The translations under genes and the position numbers were made by a program. Shown here one piece after another: positions 32,255 to 43,543 of a DNA stretch of 64,000 nucleotides; within the stretch, counting starts at the first letter, position 1, and every line of letters starts with the position of its first letter. Origin of the DNA: Zygnema cylindricum (lineage: Eukaryota > Streptophyta > Zygnematophyceae > Zygnematales > Zygnemataceae). Where the stretch lies: contig JBBHKE010000114.1 in assembly GCA_037447655.1 (NCBI GenBank), positions 165,058-229,057 on the forward strand, written 5' to 3'. Below the pieces are notes generated by a model, which did not search any database, had not been told where the DNA came from, and saw only the letters and a program-made list of their open reading frames with translations.

Positions 32255-32750
32255 GAGCTTGCGCTATATTTTCACAACCAAAAATTAATCTAACGACTTT
32301 GTGATAATTTAACATCCAAAGTTGTCTTTGACGACTTTTTATTAGATTTTCACACGTTAATATAATCAGACGACATTGTGTTATTTTCACATCCAAAATT
32401 TTACGCACAAACTTTTTGTTATTGCACATCCAAAATTCAATCTGCACGCATTGTTATTTTCACGTGTAATATTTAATCTGACACTTTTTTAATATTTCAC
32501 ATCCAAAACTCATTTTAACTATTTCTACATGCAAGATGTATTTTGACAATGTTTTGCTGTATTTTGACATCTAAAAGTTCATCGGACGATTTTTTGCTAT
32601 ATTTTCACAGCCAAAATTGAATTTGGCGGTTGTTTAGTATTTTCACATTCAAAATTGTTTTGACGACTTTTTGTCATTTTCACATCCAAATTGTCACCTG
32701 ACGACTTTTCAGTATTCTCACATCATAAAGTTCACCTGACGACTTCAGTC
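32255..32750 (+). repeat. 37-40-bp minisatellite
   Basis: About 13 degenerate units follow the pattern GACGACTTTTTGTTATTTTCACATCCAAAATT with variable tails such as CATCT or CACCT. The last unit is cut by the start of pol fragment G at 32751. Confidence 0.85.
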
Positions 32751-33642
32751 AAGGCTCCTACTTAAGTCCGTACAAAGACTTCATCAATTTGAACACCTTA
32801 CTCTCTTGTCCATTCTCCACAAAGCCTTCCGGTAACTTCATAAAGATATATTCATCCAATTCTCCCTAAAGAAAAAGTGTTTTAATATCCATTTGGTGAA
32901 CCTCCATGTTTTCCTTTGTTGCCAAACTAAAGAGAATTATGAATGAAGGAAATCTAACTACCAGAGAGAATGTCTCCTTATAATCTATCCCCTCTTTCTA
33001 CGTGTAACCTTGTGTGTAACCCTTTGCCAGTGAGCGAGCTTTATATATTTGAATTGAATAAACTGGTTTCAGTTTTAGCTTAAAAACCCCCTTACATCCC
33101 ATCAGTTTTCTATCCAGAGGGCAATCCACTAATTCCCATATGTTACCTTCCCTTATAGATGCCTTTACCTTTTTAATACATGTCATCCATCTATTTATTT
33201 CGGAATTATTAATGGCCTCGGAATAAGTTTGAGGCTCATTCGGATGTGACAGCTTTGTTTATTTGTTGTTTATGTGTTTTTGTTTAGTCCTTTACTACAC
33301 CTTCCTCTTTCAAATTCAGTTGGTCGTATGGATAACCTCATCAAATTATTCTTTGGATGTTTCTTGGCTCCCTTATCTATGGAGACCGAGTCCGTTGTTT
33401 TTTCTCCCCTCTCGTATAACATGGGAGGAATCTCTCCTTCCACTTTGGATTTTCGTTCTATTGTAACTGCATTGTCTTGATGAGTTGTCTCATTGGTACA
33501 TCTTCTATTTCAAAGTCATGGTGAGTTTCAAATCTGAATTTGACAATTTTGTTGTATTTGAAGGGATCTACAATTTTTTTTTTATTCATTACCACTAGAC
33601 GATTTACCAAAATTATATCATTCTTGTCAAGGTCATGTACTG
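32751..33642 (-). pseudogene. G: copia pol fragment (integrase end to reverse transcriptase)
   Basis: On the minus strand it runs from the integrase C-terminus (DLDKNDIILVNRLVVMN) through the acidic linker to the reverse transcriptase start (NIWELVDCPLDRK at 33186-32998) and LYGLK near 32760. It has many stops and shifts. Its 5' side is cut by H's LTR and its 3' side by the minisatellite. Confidence 0.85.
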
Positions 33643-34504
33643 TGTAACTTTGTGACCTCCATTGGCCTACAAAGTGTCCAACTTATATGAAGCCTCTAGG
33701 ATAAAATCTACCCCTTTACCTTTTACCCCAAATAAAAAACTCTCGGTCAGACAAGTGCTCTGACCAACTTCACCCCTGTGAAGGCTGAACTCCGTAGATT
33801 CAAACGCAAAAAGAATCTTTGAATTTTCTCCCATGAGCAGTAAATTATGGCTAGCCAAAGATGGCATATTTATAGAAAAAGTAACCTGGTGAGAGGCGCC
33901 TCTTCCTAAACCTCTACTCACAGCTACCTACTACTAAACCTTAGACTAATGAAATAACTCTAGAATACAAGAAGGTACACCTCAAAAACACTAAGTTTAT
34001 AAACCTCTACTCACAGCTAACTATTACTAAACCTTAAACTAATGAAATGACTTTAGAGCACAAGAAGGTATTGTGGCCGATGTACTTCTTATACGACATG
34101 GCCCTCTGGTGGACGCTTGTTAGCTTAAGATCTAAGGTTCCTCGTCCCTCCTTCTCTGGTGGCCAATGCTGTAGTGCCACATGACATTGTGTGACATTCT
34201 CCTTGATAGCCGCAAAAAGTCCATGCCGGGTTGGTGGCTGGGATGACAACCGTCCGATCGCGCTAATTTGTGGGGTCCGATTTGCGTCCATGCATTTCAT
34301 ACATTTGTATGTACAACGCCGTCTGCTTGTTTTGTTAAACAAATGTGCCGCCGTGATACTATATACATAATTATCGCGCCCTATATGTGTATCAACTTTT
34401 CTACGACTTGGCGGATAAAGCAAACAGTTACTCCGTACGGTAGTTATTGTGTAGGATATAGGATGAAATCTTGGTCTACCTGCCTAACTTTTGCTGGAAG
34501 CTCC
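33643..34504 (-). repeat. H 3' LTR, distal part (interrupted by R3)
   Basis: With 40721-40856 it makes one 998-bp LTR, the same length as D's. The sense end is AAAGTTACA at 33643. It has an antisense tRNA-like segment at 34400-34480 (plus strand: A-box-like TTGGCGGATAAAGC, B-box-like GGATGAAATCT). The split carries R3's duplication GCTCC. Confidence 0.88.
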
Positions 34505-35395
34505 TATTGAAAAGAGGTAATTAATAGTTCACTTCCCTATTTAGTTTTGTTTTAAAGAAAGAGAGTAAGGATCAAAGGCGCGCCATGGCTGCCGCCATAT
34601 TTAGAAAGTGGCAGTTTTTGCAGTTAAGGGTATTTTTGGCTAAAATGATGCCTAGGTCTAGGTTTGAACCTGTGAACTCTAGATTCTTTATAGCCTAACG
34701 CCTTAAACATTAAGGCGTTACGAAACGATACACGTGACGGGTTTCATAAATGTATAAACATTAACGAAACAGCTAATTAACAGCAGACTAACCAAAAGGA
34801 GCAATTTCTGCATGTACGCGAATCTGAACCGTGTAAAATATGTTTTGATCGGACGGCCGACATTATAGCCGCCACGCGAAGTGAGATTTTTGGCGGCATA
34901 CGGATATAACGTCACGCGGTGCCACGTGGCGCCACATTATTTGATATCGGAGAAGATGGGAGGAGGAACCATGGCTTCCGATATGACAGGTGTCACCTTG
35001 TAGACCTTGTCGTACAATAGTTGTACAATAAGTACATCGCCTATTGTACCTTCTTGTACTTTATAGTGTTCCTATTGGACTAGGGTTTAATAGTAGGTAG
35101 TCGTGAGTAGGCAGACCGAGACTTAGTAATATTTAGGTACCTCTCTCTCTAAGAGAGCTTGTAACTATAAAGGTCATCTTTGACCAGCCATAACTTACTG
35201 CTCGGGTGAGCAAATTCAGTGATTCTTTTTGCGTTTGACTCAGGGGAGTCTTGTCCTCACAAGGGTGAGAGTGGTCAGAATATTTGTGTGCCTGGGCGGC
35301 GCTTATTCAGCGGGAAAGTAGAAGGGGCAAATATTATCCTAGAGGCTTTACATAGGCTGCTCATTCTGTGGGTCAATGGAGACCACAGAATTTCA
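34505..35395 (+). repeat. R3 5' LTR
   Basis: This 891-bp LTR starts TATTGAAAAG (TG mutated to TA) and ends ATTTCA. The antisense B-box (34670-34658) and A-box (34709-34699), G-box (34921-34930), TATA (35164) and W-box pair (35172-35185) are present. An ATG at 35376 near the LTR end is in frame with gag. Confidence 0.95.
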
Positions 35396-36449
35396 GGTTA
35401 TGGGCCCACCCTCTAGGGTGCCCATATTTGATGGATCAGACTTTCTTTATTGGGAAATGATGATGGAGGGAGAACTATTTGAGAAGCATCTATGGGGCAT
35501 AGTGTCTAGACAAATTCGATGCCCACCTCCACCTGGGTTTGGAGGGCCACGTTTTTCTGGCACCTCCGCCTCTACAGTTGGTAGAACAGCTGCCACCATC
35601 ACCGAGGATGAAGATGAGGAAGGAGAGGAGATCGTCATGGAAGGAGAAAAGGGAGGAGTTGCAACTCAAGTGACACCATTGCCGAAGGCGATACCGGTAG
35701 CAGCACCACCAAAAACGGCGACAAGGGTTCAGACCGAAAGATCGGAGTATGAAAAGTGGAACTACAAAGACAAGGTTGCTAAGCTATTAATTCTTAAAAG
35801 TGTAGCAAAGGGCATTGCCATTCCCCTTATGCATGTCAAATCGTCATCTCAGATTTGGATATCACTAGTTAACAAATATAAGAGTGGATCATTGCAGCAG
35901 CAACAGTTGGCAGAAAATAAGATTGCAGCTTATACTTATAAGGGAGGAAGTATGGATAATAATTGCAATGATTTAGGAGCATTGTTTGGAGAGTTAGAGA
36001 GTGCAGGTAACTCATGGTCTGAGAGACAAAGAGTGAACACATTAATGATGAAACTACCTGAAGAGTATGAGAATATCATTAACCGATTGCAGGACATAGG
36101 AGATAGCAATTGGAATTGGGATGACACTGTGGGAATGATTTTAGTGAAAGAAAGCACCATAGAGCTTAGGAGAGGGAGTCGAAGTGTTCAAGCATTGTCT
36201 GCAGGAGCTGATTGGCGGAAGCGTGATGAGGAGAGAGGGAAAGATCCCTATCAAAACTTTGGTGGAAGAGGACAAGGAGGTGGCAGATTTGATAGACAGG
36301 GGAGAGGAACTTCTCGAGGAGGATTATGTCACTTCTGCAAGAAACCGGGACACTACATGGCAGATTGCGTCAGACTTGCAGATCTTCGACTGAAAGATGG
36401 TCAAGGAACCTCAAAGGACGGAGGAAAGAAAAAGGCTTTCCTGACTTAA
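35376..36449 (+). pseudogene. R3 gag, open to a single premature stop
   Basis: There are 357 codons from an ATG inside the LTR (METTEFQVMGPPSRVPIF), or 349 from the ATG inside the primer-binding site (35400). It includes the copia gag core (KWNYKDKVAKLLILKSV, QIWISLVNKYKSG), a Gly/Arg-rich stretch and the intact CCHC knuckle CHFCKKPGHYMADC (36327-36368). TAA at 36447-36449 replaces a glutamine codon present in R1 and R2. Because copia elements express gag-pol as one frame, this stop separates Gag from Pol. In effect a complete Gag could still be made. Confidence 0.92.
35396..35410 (+). other. R3 primer-binding site (half-tRNA-iMet type)
   Basis: GGTTATGGGCCCACC lies directly after the LTR and is identical to R2's site. 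It encodes Val-Met-Gly-Pro within the gag frame. Confidence 0.82.
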
Positions 36450-37316
36450 GTTCTTGATGAGGAAGTGGAAGAAAAAACTGAACCTGAAAAGGAGCTTGAG
36501 GAGCTTCTCCTTAATCCGAAAAACACTGAAAAGCATGTCGATATTCCACGGAGACAAAATTGTGCTTTCGGAGGTAAGAGGGATCCACCCCAGGATAGGT
36601 GGATCATAGACTCAGGGGCTTCAATGCATATGTGCAAAGATAAGCGGTGGTTCACTAAACTGAGAAAGATCCCAACAGTTGAGATAGAGTACGGAGATGG
36701 TAGAGTAGAAACCACAAGTCTTGTTGGAACTGTTGACTTGAAGGTTCTAGTTGATGGAAAGGCCTCAATTGTAACACTCTCAGACGTTCTTTACATTCCA
36801 CAACTTAGCAAGAACCTAGTCTCAACAGCTGTCCTAGATGAAAAGGAGTTTGAAACAGGAACTAGGAAAGGAATCTTCACAGCAAGCTTTGATAATGAGG
36901 TTTATTTCATAGCTGAGAAGGGCAGTCAAGGAATGTTCAGAATTGTTCTTTGCAATGAAAAAAGTGTTCTCTACTCGTGTGCAAGTGAGATGATGCTTTG
37001 GCATAAAAGGTTGGGGCATGTGCATCTAGATAGATTAAAGAAAATGAAGTAAAAGGGAATAGTGGAGGGTATTACTTTTGAAGATGATGAGACCTTTGAT
37101 GATTGTAGTGGATGTGCCCAAAGGAAGATTCATAGACTTCCATTTCCAAAGGCAACCACATTTAGGAGAGAGAAAGTATTAGATCTAGTTCACACTGATG
37201 TTTGGGGACCTGCTAGGTATGCTTTACATGGGGGGAAGAGATGGATGTTAACTATCACAGATGATTGGTCATATACACGAAGGTATACTTTCTCAGACAT
37301 AAGTCAGAGGTATTAA
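36450..37316 (+). pseudogene. R3 protease and integrase zinc domain
   Basis: The protease has the canonical DSGAS at 36609-36623. The region R1 and R2 have shifted (near 36870) is open here. The integrase HHCC region reads LWHKRLGHVHLDRLKKMK and then stops at TAA 37050-37052. It resumes at 37062 with CSGCAQRKIHRLPFP and the TDVWGP aspartate. A one-base deletion near 37268 shifts the frame into 37265-39811. Confidence 0.92.
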
Positions 37317-39811
37317 GATGTTTTAAAGAGTATAAAGTATGGAGTGAAAAGCTACATGAAACCTCAATAAAAGAGATAAGAAGTGATAATGGGAAAGAAT
37401 ACACCTCAAGGGATTTTGAAGAATATCTTAAAGAAGAAGGAATTCATCATGAGAAAACTGTTCCCTATAATTCGGAACAAAATGGAGTAGCAGAAAGAGT
37501 GAATAGAACTTTAGGAGATATGTCTAGAAGTATGTTAAGTGATAAGAGGATAGGGCTGCAGTTTTGGGCTGAGTCTATGAACTATGCTAATTTCATCAAA
37601 AATAGAGTCCTAACTTCAGCAAATAAGGAGGAAACTCTGTATGAGAGGTGGACAGGAAGAAAGCCTGATTTGTCTAGTTTGAGAGTGTTCGGAAGTCAAG
37701 TCTACAGTTTGGATTCCGATAAGACTAAATGGAAGTTAGAGGGAAGAGGGAAACCAAGATATCTTGTAGGATATGATGAGAGCACAAAAGGATACCGAGT
37801 GTATGACTTGAAAAAGAGAGATATAATTTTGGTAAAACACATAGTGGTAATGAATGAAGAGAAGTCCATTGATCCATTCAAATATAATAAGGAAGTCAAA
37901 ATTAGATTTGAAACGGATCAGTTTTCTGACTTTGACTTTGAAAATGAAGAGAAGGAAGAGGGAGAAAAAGAAAAATCTGCAGATTTACCAAAGGAGAAGG
38001 AGGAAAGGACAACATCCGAGGCAACGCCACAATACGAAGTGGAAACCGATGAGGAACTTGATGAGACACCGGAATTGGAAGATAGGGAAGCTGAAAATCT
38101 CCCAAAACGAAACCCAAGGATGCCTTCCATACCGGCGTCCGATTTTGAAGGGGGAAGAAGAAGTAGTAAACGACTTCAAGAAAGACAAGTAAATAACCAA
38201 CTCACAAAGATGTCTCACCCAGATGAACCTCAAACATACTTAGAGGCCATAAACACTCCAGAAAGTAGCCGGTGGATCAGAGCTATAAATGAAGAAATGG
38301 CCTCTATCATGGAAGCCAATATATGGGAGTTGGTAGATTGTCCACCGGACCGAAAACCGATCGGATGTAAGTGGGTGTTTAAACTTAAATTAAACCCGGA
38401 TAATACCATTGAGAGGTACAAAGCTAGGTTAGTTGCAAAAGGTTATACACAAAAAGAGGGGATAGACTACGAAGAAACCTTTGCACCTGTAGTCAGATTT
38501 CCTTCTGTTAGAATCCTTTTAAGTATAGCCGCAGCGGAGGATATGGAAATCCACCAGATGGATATTAAAACTGCCTTTTTGCACGGAGAGTTGGAAGAAG
38601 AAATTTACATGAGGCAACCGGAAGGATTCGTGGAAAGTGGGGAAGAAAACAAAGTTTGCAAACTGATAAAATCACTCTATGGGCTTAAGCAAGCCCCGCG
38701 ACAGTGGAATATAAAGCTCGACGAATTTCTGACCGGTTTGGGGTATATCAGAATTAGTTCAGATCACTCTATATATTTATTTGAGGATGAGAATGGAGTG
38801 ATATTTATTGCTATATATGTGGATGATTTGTTGGTCTTAAGCAAGTCCTTAGATAAAATTAACAAACTAAAACGGGATCTTAGAAGCAGTTTTGATATGA
38901 AAGATCTTGGAGAAGCAAAGTACATTTTGGGAATTCAGATGGAGAGAGATAGAGGGAATAGAATTATAAGACTCACTCAAAAAGAAGCAATCGGTAATAT
39001 GCTAGAAAAATTTCAAATGGAGAAAGCAAACGGATGTACTACTCCAATCGATTTGAAGAAAGTGAGTGAGGGGAGTGAAGAGGGAGGAATATTCATCATT
39101 ATGGATGAGATGGACGAGATAGAAAGAAAATTTATGGAAAATATCCCTTATCGACAGATTGTAGGCAGTTTAATTTATTTTATGAATTGTACCCGTCCGG
39201 ATATAGCTGCAGCTGTAGGTGTCCTTAGTAGAAATCTAAATGAACCAAGAAAGAGAGATTGGGAGGCTGCCAAAAGGGTGATGAGGTATCTGGTGGGGAC
39301 AAGGGAATTATGGTTGCATTTGGGAGGGGAGCACACTGACATCACCACTTGGAGTGATGCCAGTTATGGAGATGTGCCTTTAAGGAGGTGTACGACTGGA
39401 TATGTGTTGCAAATTGGATCCGGTGCATGTTGTTGGAGTAGCAAGCAACAAAAAGTAGTTGCTCAGTCCACTATGGAGGCTGAATACATGGCTTCTTGTG
39501 CTGCCACCAAAGAATTAATGTGGGTTAAATCTCTTCTTGAAGAACTTGGGTTCATGAAGTCTGGAACTCAAAATGTTTTTTGTGATAATCAAGCTGCTAT
39601 CTCGATTGCGGCTAATCCGAAACATCACTTCAAAGCTAAGCATATGGATATTAGACTAAGCTTTGTCAGAGAGAAGGTAGAAAATAAAATTATTAAACTG
39701 GTTCATAAAACTGATAGAGAAATGATTGCAGACATGATGACAAAAGCAGTGCCTTCCCCTAAGTTGATTTATTGCAGAGAAAACTGTGGATTAAAATTGA
39801 AAAGTGACTAG
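37265..39811 (+). pseudogene. R3 integrase core, reverse transcriptase and RNase H: 848-codon open frame
   Basis: One frame covers the integrase core after the first aspartate (SDNGKEYTS; NGVAERVNR with the catalytic glutamate), the acidic linker, SDFEGGRRSSKRLQER, the full reverse transcriptase with YVDD at 38816-38827, and RNase H (WSDASYGD, STMEAEYMASC, DNQAA) to the stop at 39809-39811. All five 3' lesions found in R1 and R2 are absent. The ATG at 37265 is only the first Met after the frameshift, not a genuine start. Confidence 0.93.
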
Positions 39812-39824
39812 GAATTAAGGGGAG

Positions 39825-40715
39825 TGTTGAAAAGAGGTAATTAATAGTTCACTTCCCTATTTAGTTTTGTTTTAAAGAAAGAGAGTAAGGATCAAAGGCG
39901 CGCCATGGCTGCCGCCATATTTAGAAAGTGGAAGTTTTTGCAGTTAAGGGTATTTTTGGCTAAAATGATGCCTAGGTCTAGGTTTGAACCTGTGACCTCT
40001 AGATTCTTTATAGCCTAACGCCTTAAACATTAAGGCGTTACAAAACGATACACGTGACGGGTTTCATAAATATATAAACATTAACGAAACAGCTAATTAA
40101 CAGCAGACTAACCAAAAGGAGCAATTTCTGCATGTACGCGAATCTGAACCGTGTAAAATATGTTTTGATCAGACGACCGGCTTTATAGCCGCTACGCAAA
40201 GTGAGCTTTTTGGCGGCATACGGATATAGCGTCACGCGGTGCCACGTGGCGCCACATTATTGGATACCGGAGAAGATGGGAGGAGGAACCATGGCTTCCG
40301 ATATGACAGGTGTCACCTTGTAGACCTTGTCGTACAATAGTTGTACAATAAGTACATCGCCTATTGTACCTTCTTGTACTTTATAGTGTTCCTATTGGAC
40401 TAGGGTTTAATAGTAGGTAGTCGTGAGTAGGCAAACCGAGACTTAGTAATATTTAGGTACCTCTCTCTTTAAGAGAGCTTGTAACTATAAAGGTCATCTT
40501 TGACCAGCCATAACTTACTGCTCGGGTGAGCAAATTCAGTGATTCTTTTTGCGTTTGACTCAAGGGAGTCTTGTCCTCACAAGGGTGAGAGTGGTCAGAA
40601 TATTTGTGTGCCTGGGCGGCGCTTATTCAGCGGGAAAGTAGAAGGGGCAAATATTATCCTAGAGGCTTTACATAGGCTGCTCATTCTGTGGGTCAATGGA
40701 GACCACAGAATTTCA
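39825..40715 (+). repeat. R3 3' LTR
   Basis: This 891-bp LTR (TGTTGAAAAG...ATTTCA) follows the polypurine tract AATTAAGGGGAG (39813-39824). The antisense B-box (39990-39978), A-box (40029-40019) and G-box (40241-40250) are present. Confidence 0.95.
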
Positions 40716-40856
40716 GCTCCCTTAGTCTGTCTCCTTGTCTCCCTAAAGCAACCATGGCTGTTTTCGAGTCCCCAGTGACTACGACAAGTGTGAGGACTTA
40801 AGAACCACATAGACAAATTGATAAAATACAGAAACTAGAAAATACCATTTTCAACA
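40716..40856 (-). repeat. H 3' LTR, proximal part
   Basis: It starts in the minus-strand sense with TGTTGAAAATGG at 40856 and is cut at 40721 by R3. The first five bases (40716-40720) are the target duplication. Confidence 0.88.
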
Positions 40857-42624
40857 CTTCCCTTATTATCTAGTCTACCTTTTGCTTCATTCCATATTTC
40901 TCCCTAAAAAATCCCAATTTGGGAGAAGGCACCAGTTTAGTCATCCTATCTGCTACATGTGGTCTATATTCCAAAGTTATGATTTTATTTTCGACTTCTC
41001 TCTAAAAAAACGCAATCTGATATCCATGTGCTTTTCTTTGAATTGATGCTATGGATTTGTTGCAATTACAATTGCAGCCTGATTATCACAAAATATTTTT
41101 TGCACTCCATTCTCCATGCAACGAAGTTCTTGAAGCAAGGATTTCACCCACATCAATTCTTTTACAGCAGAGCGAAGGCCATGTACTCAGCCTCTATGGT
41201 GGACTGAGTAATCACCTTTTGTTGCTTGTTGCTCCAACAACAAGCCCCATTCCCAACATACAACACATACCCATAAGTACACCTCCTCATCGGAGCATCC
41301 ATATAATGGACATCACTCCAAGTGGTGATGTTAGTATTACCCCCCCCCAAATGCAACCATAGATCTCTCGTTCTTGTTCCTATCAGTACCGCATTACCCT
41401 CTTGGCTGCTTCCCATACTTACTTTTAAGATCGTTCAAGCTCGTACTTAATATTCCTACAGCTGCGGCTATATCAAAACACGTACAATTTATAAAATATA
41501 TCAAGCTACGGACAGCTTGTCCGTACGCAATATTTTGCATAAAGTCTCACTCCTCTGGTCCTTACTCATCATCGAAAACCACAACTCTCTCTTCTAAACT
41601 CCCCTCATTTCCCTTCTTTAAATCCATCAGAGTTGTACATCTATATACCTTATATATTTGAAATTTTTCTAGCATGTTTTCAATTTTTTCTTTTTGAGTT
41701 AATCTAATTATTTCATTCTTTCTATCTCTATCCATCAGAATTCCCAAATTGTATTTTGTTTCTATGAAATCTTTCATTTCAAATCTACTCTTTAGATCCA
41801 TTTTCAATTCATTAATTTTCACCATTGATTTACTTAACACAAGCAAATCGTCAACATATATGGCAATGAAAATTATACCTTCCTCATCCTCAAATAAGTA
41901 GATCGAATGATCCGAACTGATTCGGATATATCCCAAATTCGTCAAGAACTCGTCCAACTTTTTGTTCCATTGGCGTGGAGCTTGCTTTAGTCCATAAAGA
42001 AACTTTATCAATCTACACACCTTGCTTTCTTCTCTTTTCTCCACAAATCCTTCCGGCTGCCGCATGAAGATCTCTTCTTCCAATTCTCCGTGTAAGAAAG
42101 TTGTTTTAATGTCCATCTCGTGCACTTCCATGTCTTTTGCTGCTGCTAAACTAATTAGAGTTCGGACGGAGGGAAATCTAACCATCGGAACAAAGGACTC
42201 CTTATAATATATCCTTGCATTTCGTGTGAACCCTTTGGCCATTAATCTTGCTTTATACCCCTTAATAATGTTTTTTGGGTTGCGTTTTAGCTTGAAAACC
42301 CTCTTGCATCAAATCGATTTTCTATCCGGTGGAGAGTCTACCATCTCCTATGTATTTGCTTTTACAATAGAAACAATTTCATCATTGATAGCTGTCACCC
42401 ATCTTTTCCGAACTTTTAATGGCTACTGAATAAGTTTGGCGTTCACTCAAATGTGACAGCTTAGTTACCTTACTATTAAATTGTCTTTCTCGAAGTTTTT
42501 TGCTACTTCTCCTCCCTTTTTCAAAATTCGATGTTGGACTGAAGAGTAATTCCCATTTTCTCTAAAATACTTTAGCTTTTCCCTTATCCAAAGAGTCCAT
42601 TTTCGATCTTTCTCCTTTATCCGT
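40857..42624 (-). pseudogene. H pol: reverse transcriptase and RNase H remnant
   Basis: On the minus strand the SDFEKGRRSSKK linker (near 42545) leads into a reverse transcriptase open from 42242 to 41562 with YVDD (about 41858-41847). RNase H follows (TTWSDVHYMDAPMRRCT, STIEAEYMAF at 41416-41162) and KHMDIRLRFFREK near 41010. Several shifts and stops break it. The upstream part is cut by K's LTR. Together with the split LTR this is the 3' half of an element related to D. Confidence 0.87.
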
Positions 42625-43543
42625 TGTAATTCTGTGACCTCTATTTGTCTACAGAATGTCCAGCTTATATGAAGCCTCTAAGATAATATTTGCACTTTTG
42701 AATTTAGCAATGAGCATGTGCCACCCTGGCACCAAAAAACTCTAACCGACCAGAGCGTTGTGTAGCTTGGAGTCTCTTGAGTCCGGAGCAAAAAGAATCA
42801 CTGAAATTGCTCAATTGAGCATTAAGTTATGGACGACCAAAGATGGCCTATAACTATCGATGCACTCTAGGATAGAAGCGGCTACCTAAATTTTTCTAAG
42901 TCATAAGCTTCCTTTTTGAACCTACTACTGATGTACTCAACCAATCACAGACTGTAAAGTACAAGAAGTACAGCTGTCGCGGTACTTTTTGTACGGCTAG
43001 GTACGTTATCGCCGTCCTGTTGACGCCTATCAATTCCTGAGCCGCATTTGTTCTCCTCGTAATGCTGGTTTTCCACTCATGGATTGCAACGTGTCATCGC
43101 CGACATTTAGCTCACAAACCGACAAACGTCCACTCTGGTGCTTCGACTCCAATGTGAGCCGTCAGATCTGAAACCGGCAATTAATCGCGTCCTTTCATTT
43201 TGAATGTCGTTTTGTTTCGTAATCTGCAAAATGGATTATGTAGATTTGTACCATCATAATACGAAACGCACCTTTTATGTGTAACGTTTCATTAAGACCT
43301 AACTGATAAGGCGCAGGGCTACGCCGTACGTTGATCATCTAGATGTCACAAGATCAAATCCTTATCTTAGCACATATATTTTGCAAAGACATATGCCTCC
43401 TACTGCCTTTGTCTGTCTTCTTGACTGCTTAAGGTAGCCATGGCTTTCTTTGAGTCCTCAGTGACTATGACAAGTGTGAGGACTTAAGAAATTTCATAGA
43501 CACACTGACAAAAGACAGAAAATAGAAAATACCTTTTTTAACA
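42625..43543 (-). repeat. K 3' LTR
   Basis: This 919-bp LTR, read on the minus strand, starts TGTTAAAAAAGG (43543) and ends AGAATTACA (42625). It has an antisense tRNA-like segment (plus strand 43290-43370: GACCTAACTGATAAGG and AGATCAAATCC). Flanking pol on the left belongs to H. Confidence 0.85.

Larger units (their letters stand above)
34505..40715 (+). mobile_element. R3: complete, nearly coding-competent R-family copia element
   Basis: It is 6211 bp, with two 891-bp LTRs and a perfect five-base target duplication GCTCC (34500-34504 and 40716-40720). LTRs differ at about 18 positions by eye (about 2%), many of them G/A or C/T. Internal order is PBS, gag, protease, integrase, RT, RNase H. 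Only two stops and one frameshift interrupt gag-pol. It is inserted in H's 3' LTR in the opposite orientation and is the youngest complete element in the window. Confidence 0.97.

Noticed and set aside
30418-32750. Possible CRISPR-like arrays
   Set aside because: The units are contiguous degenerate tandem repeats without unique spacers, in a eukaryotic genome with no cas genes.
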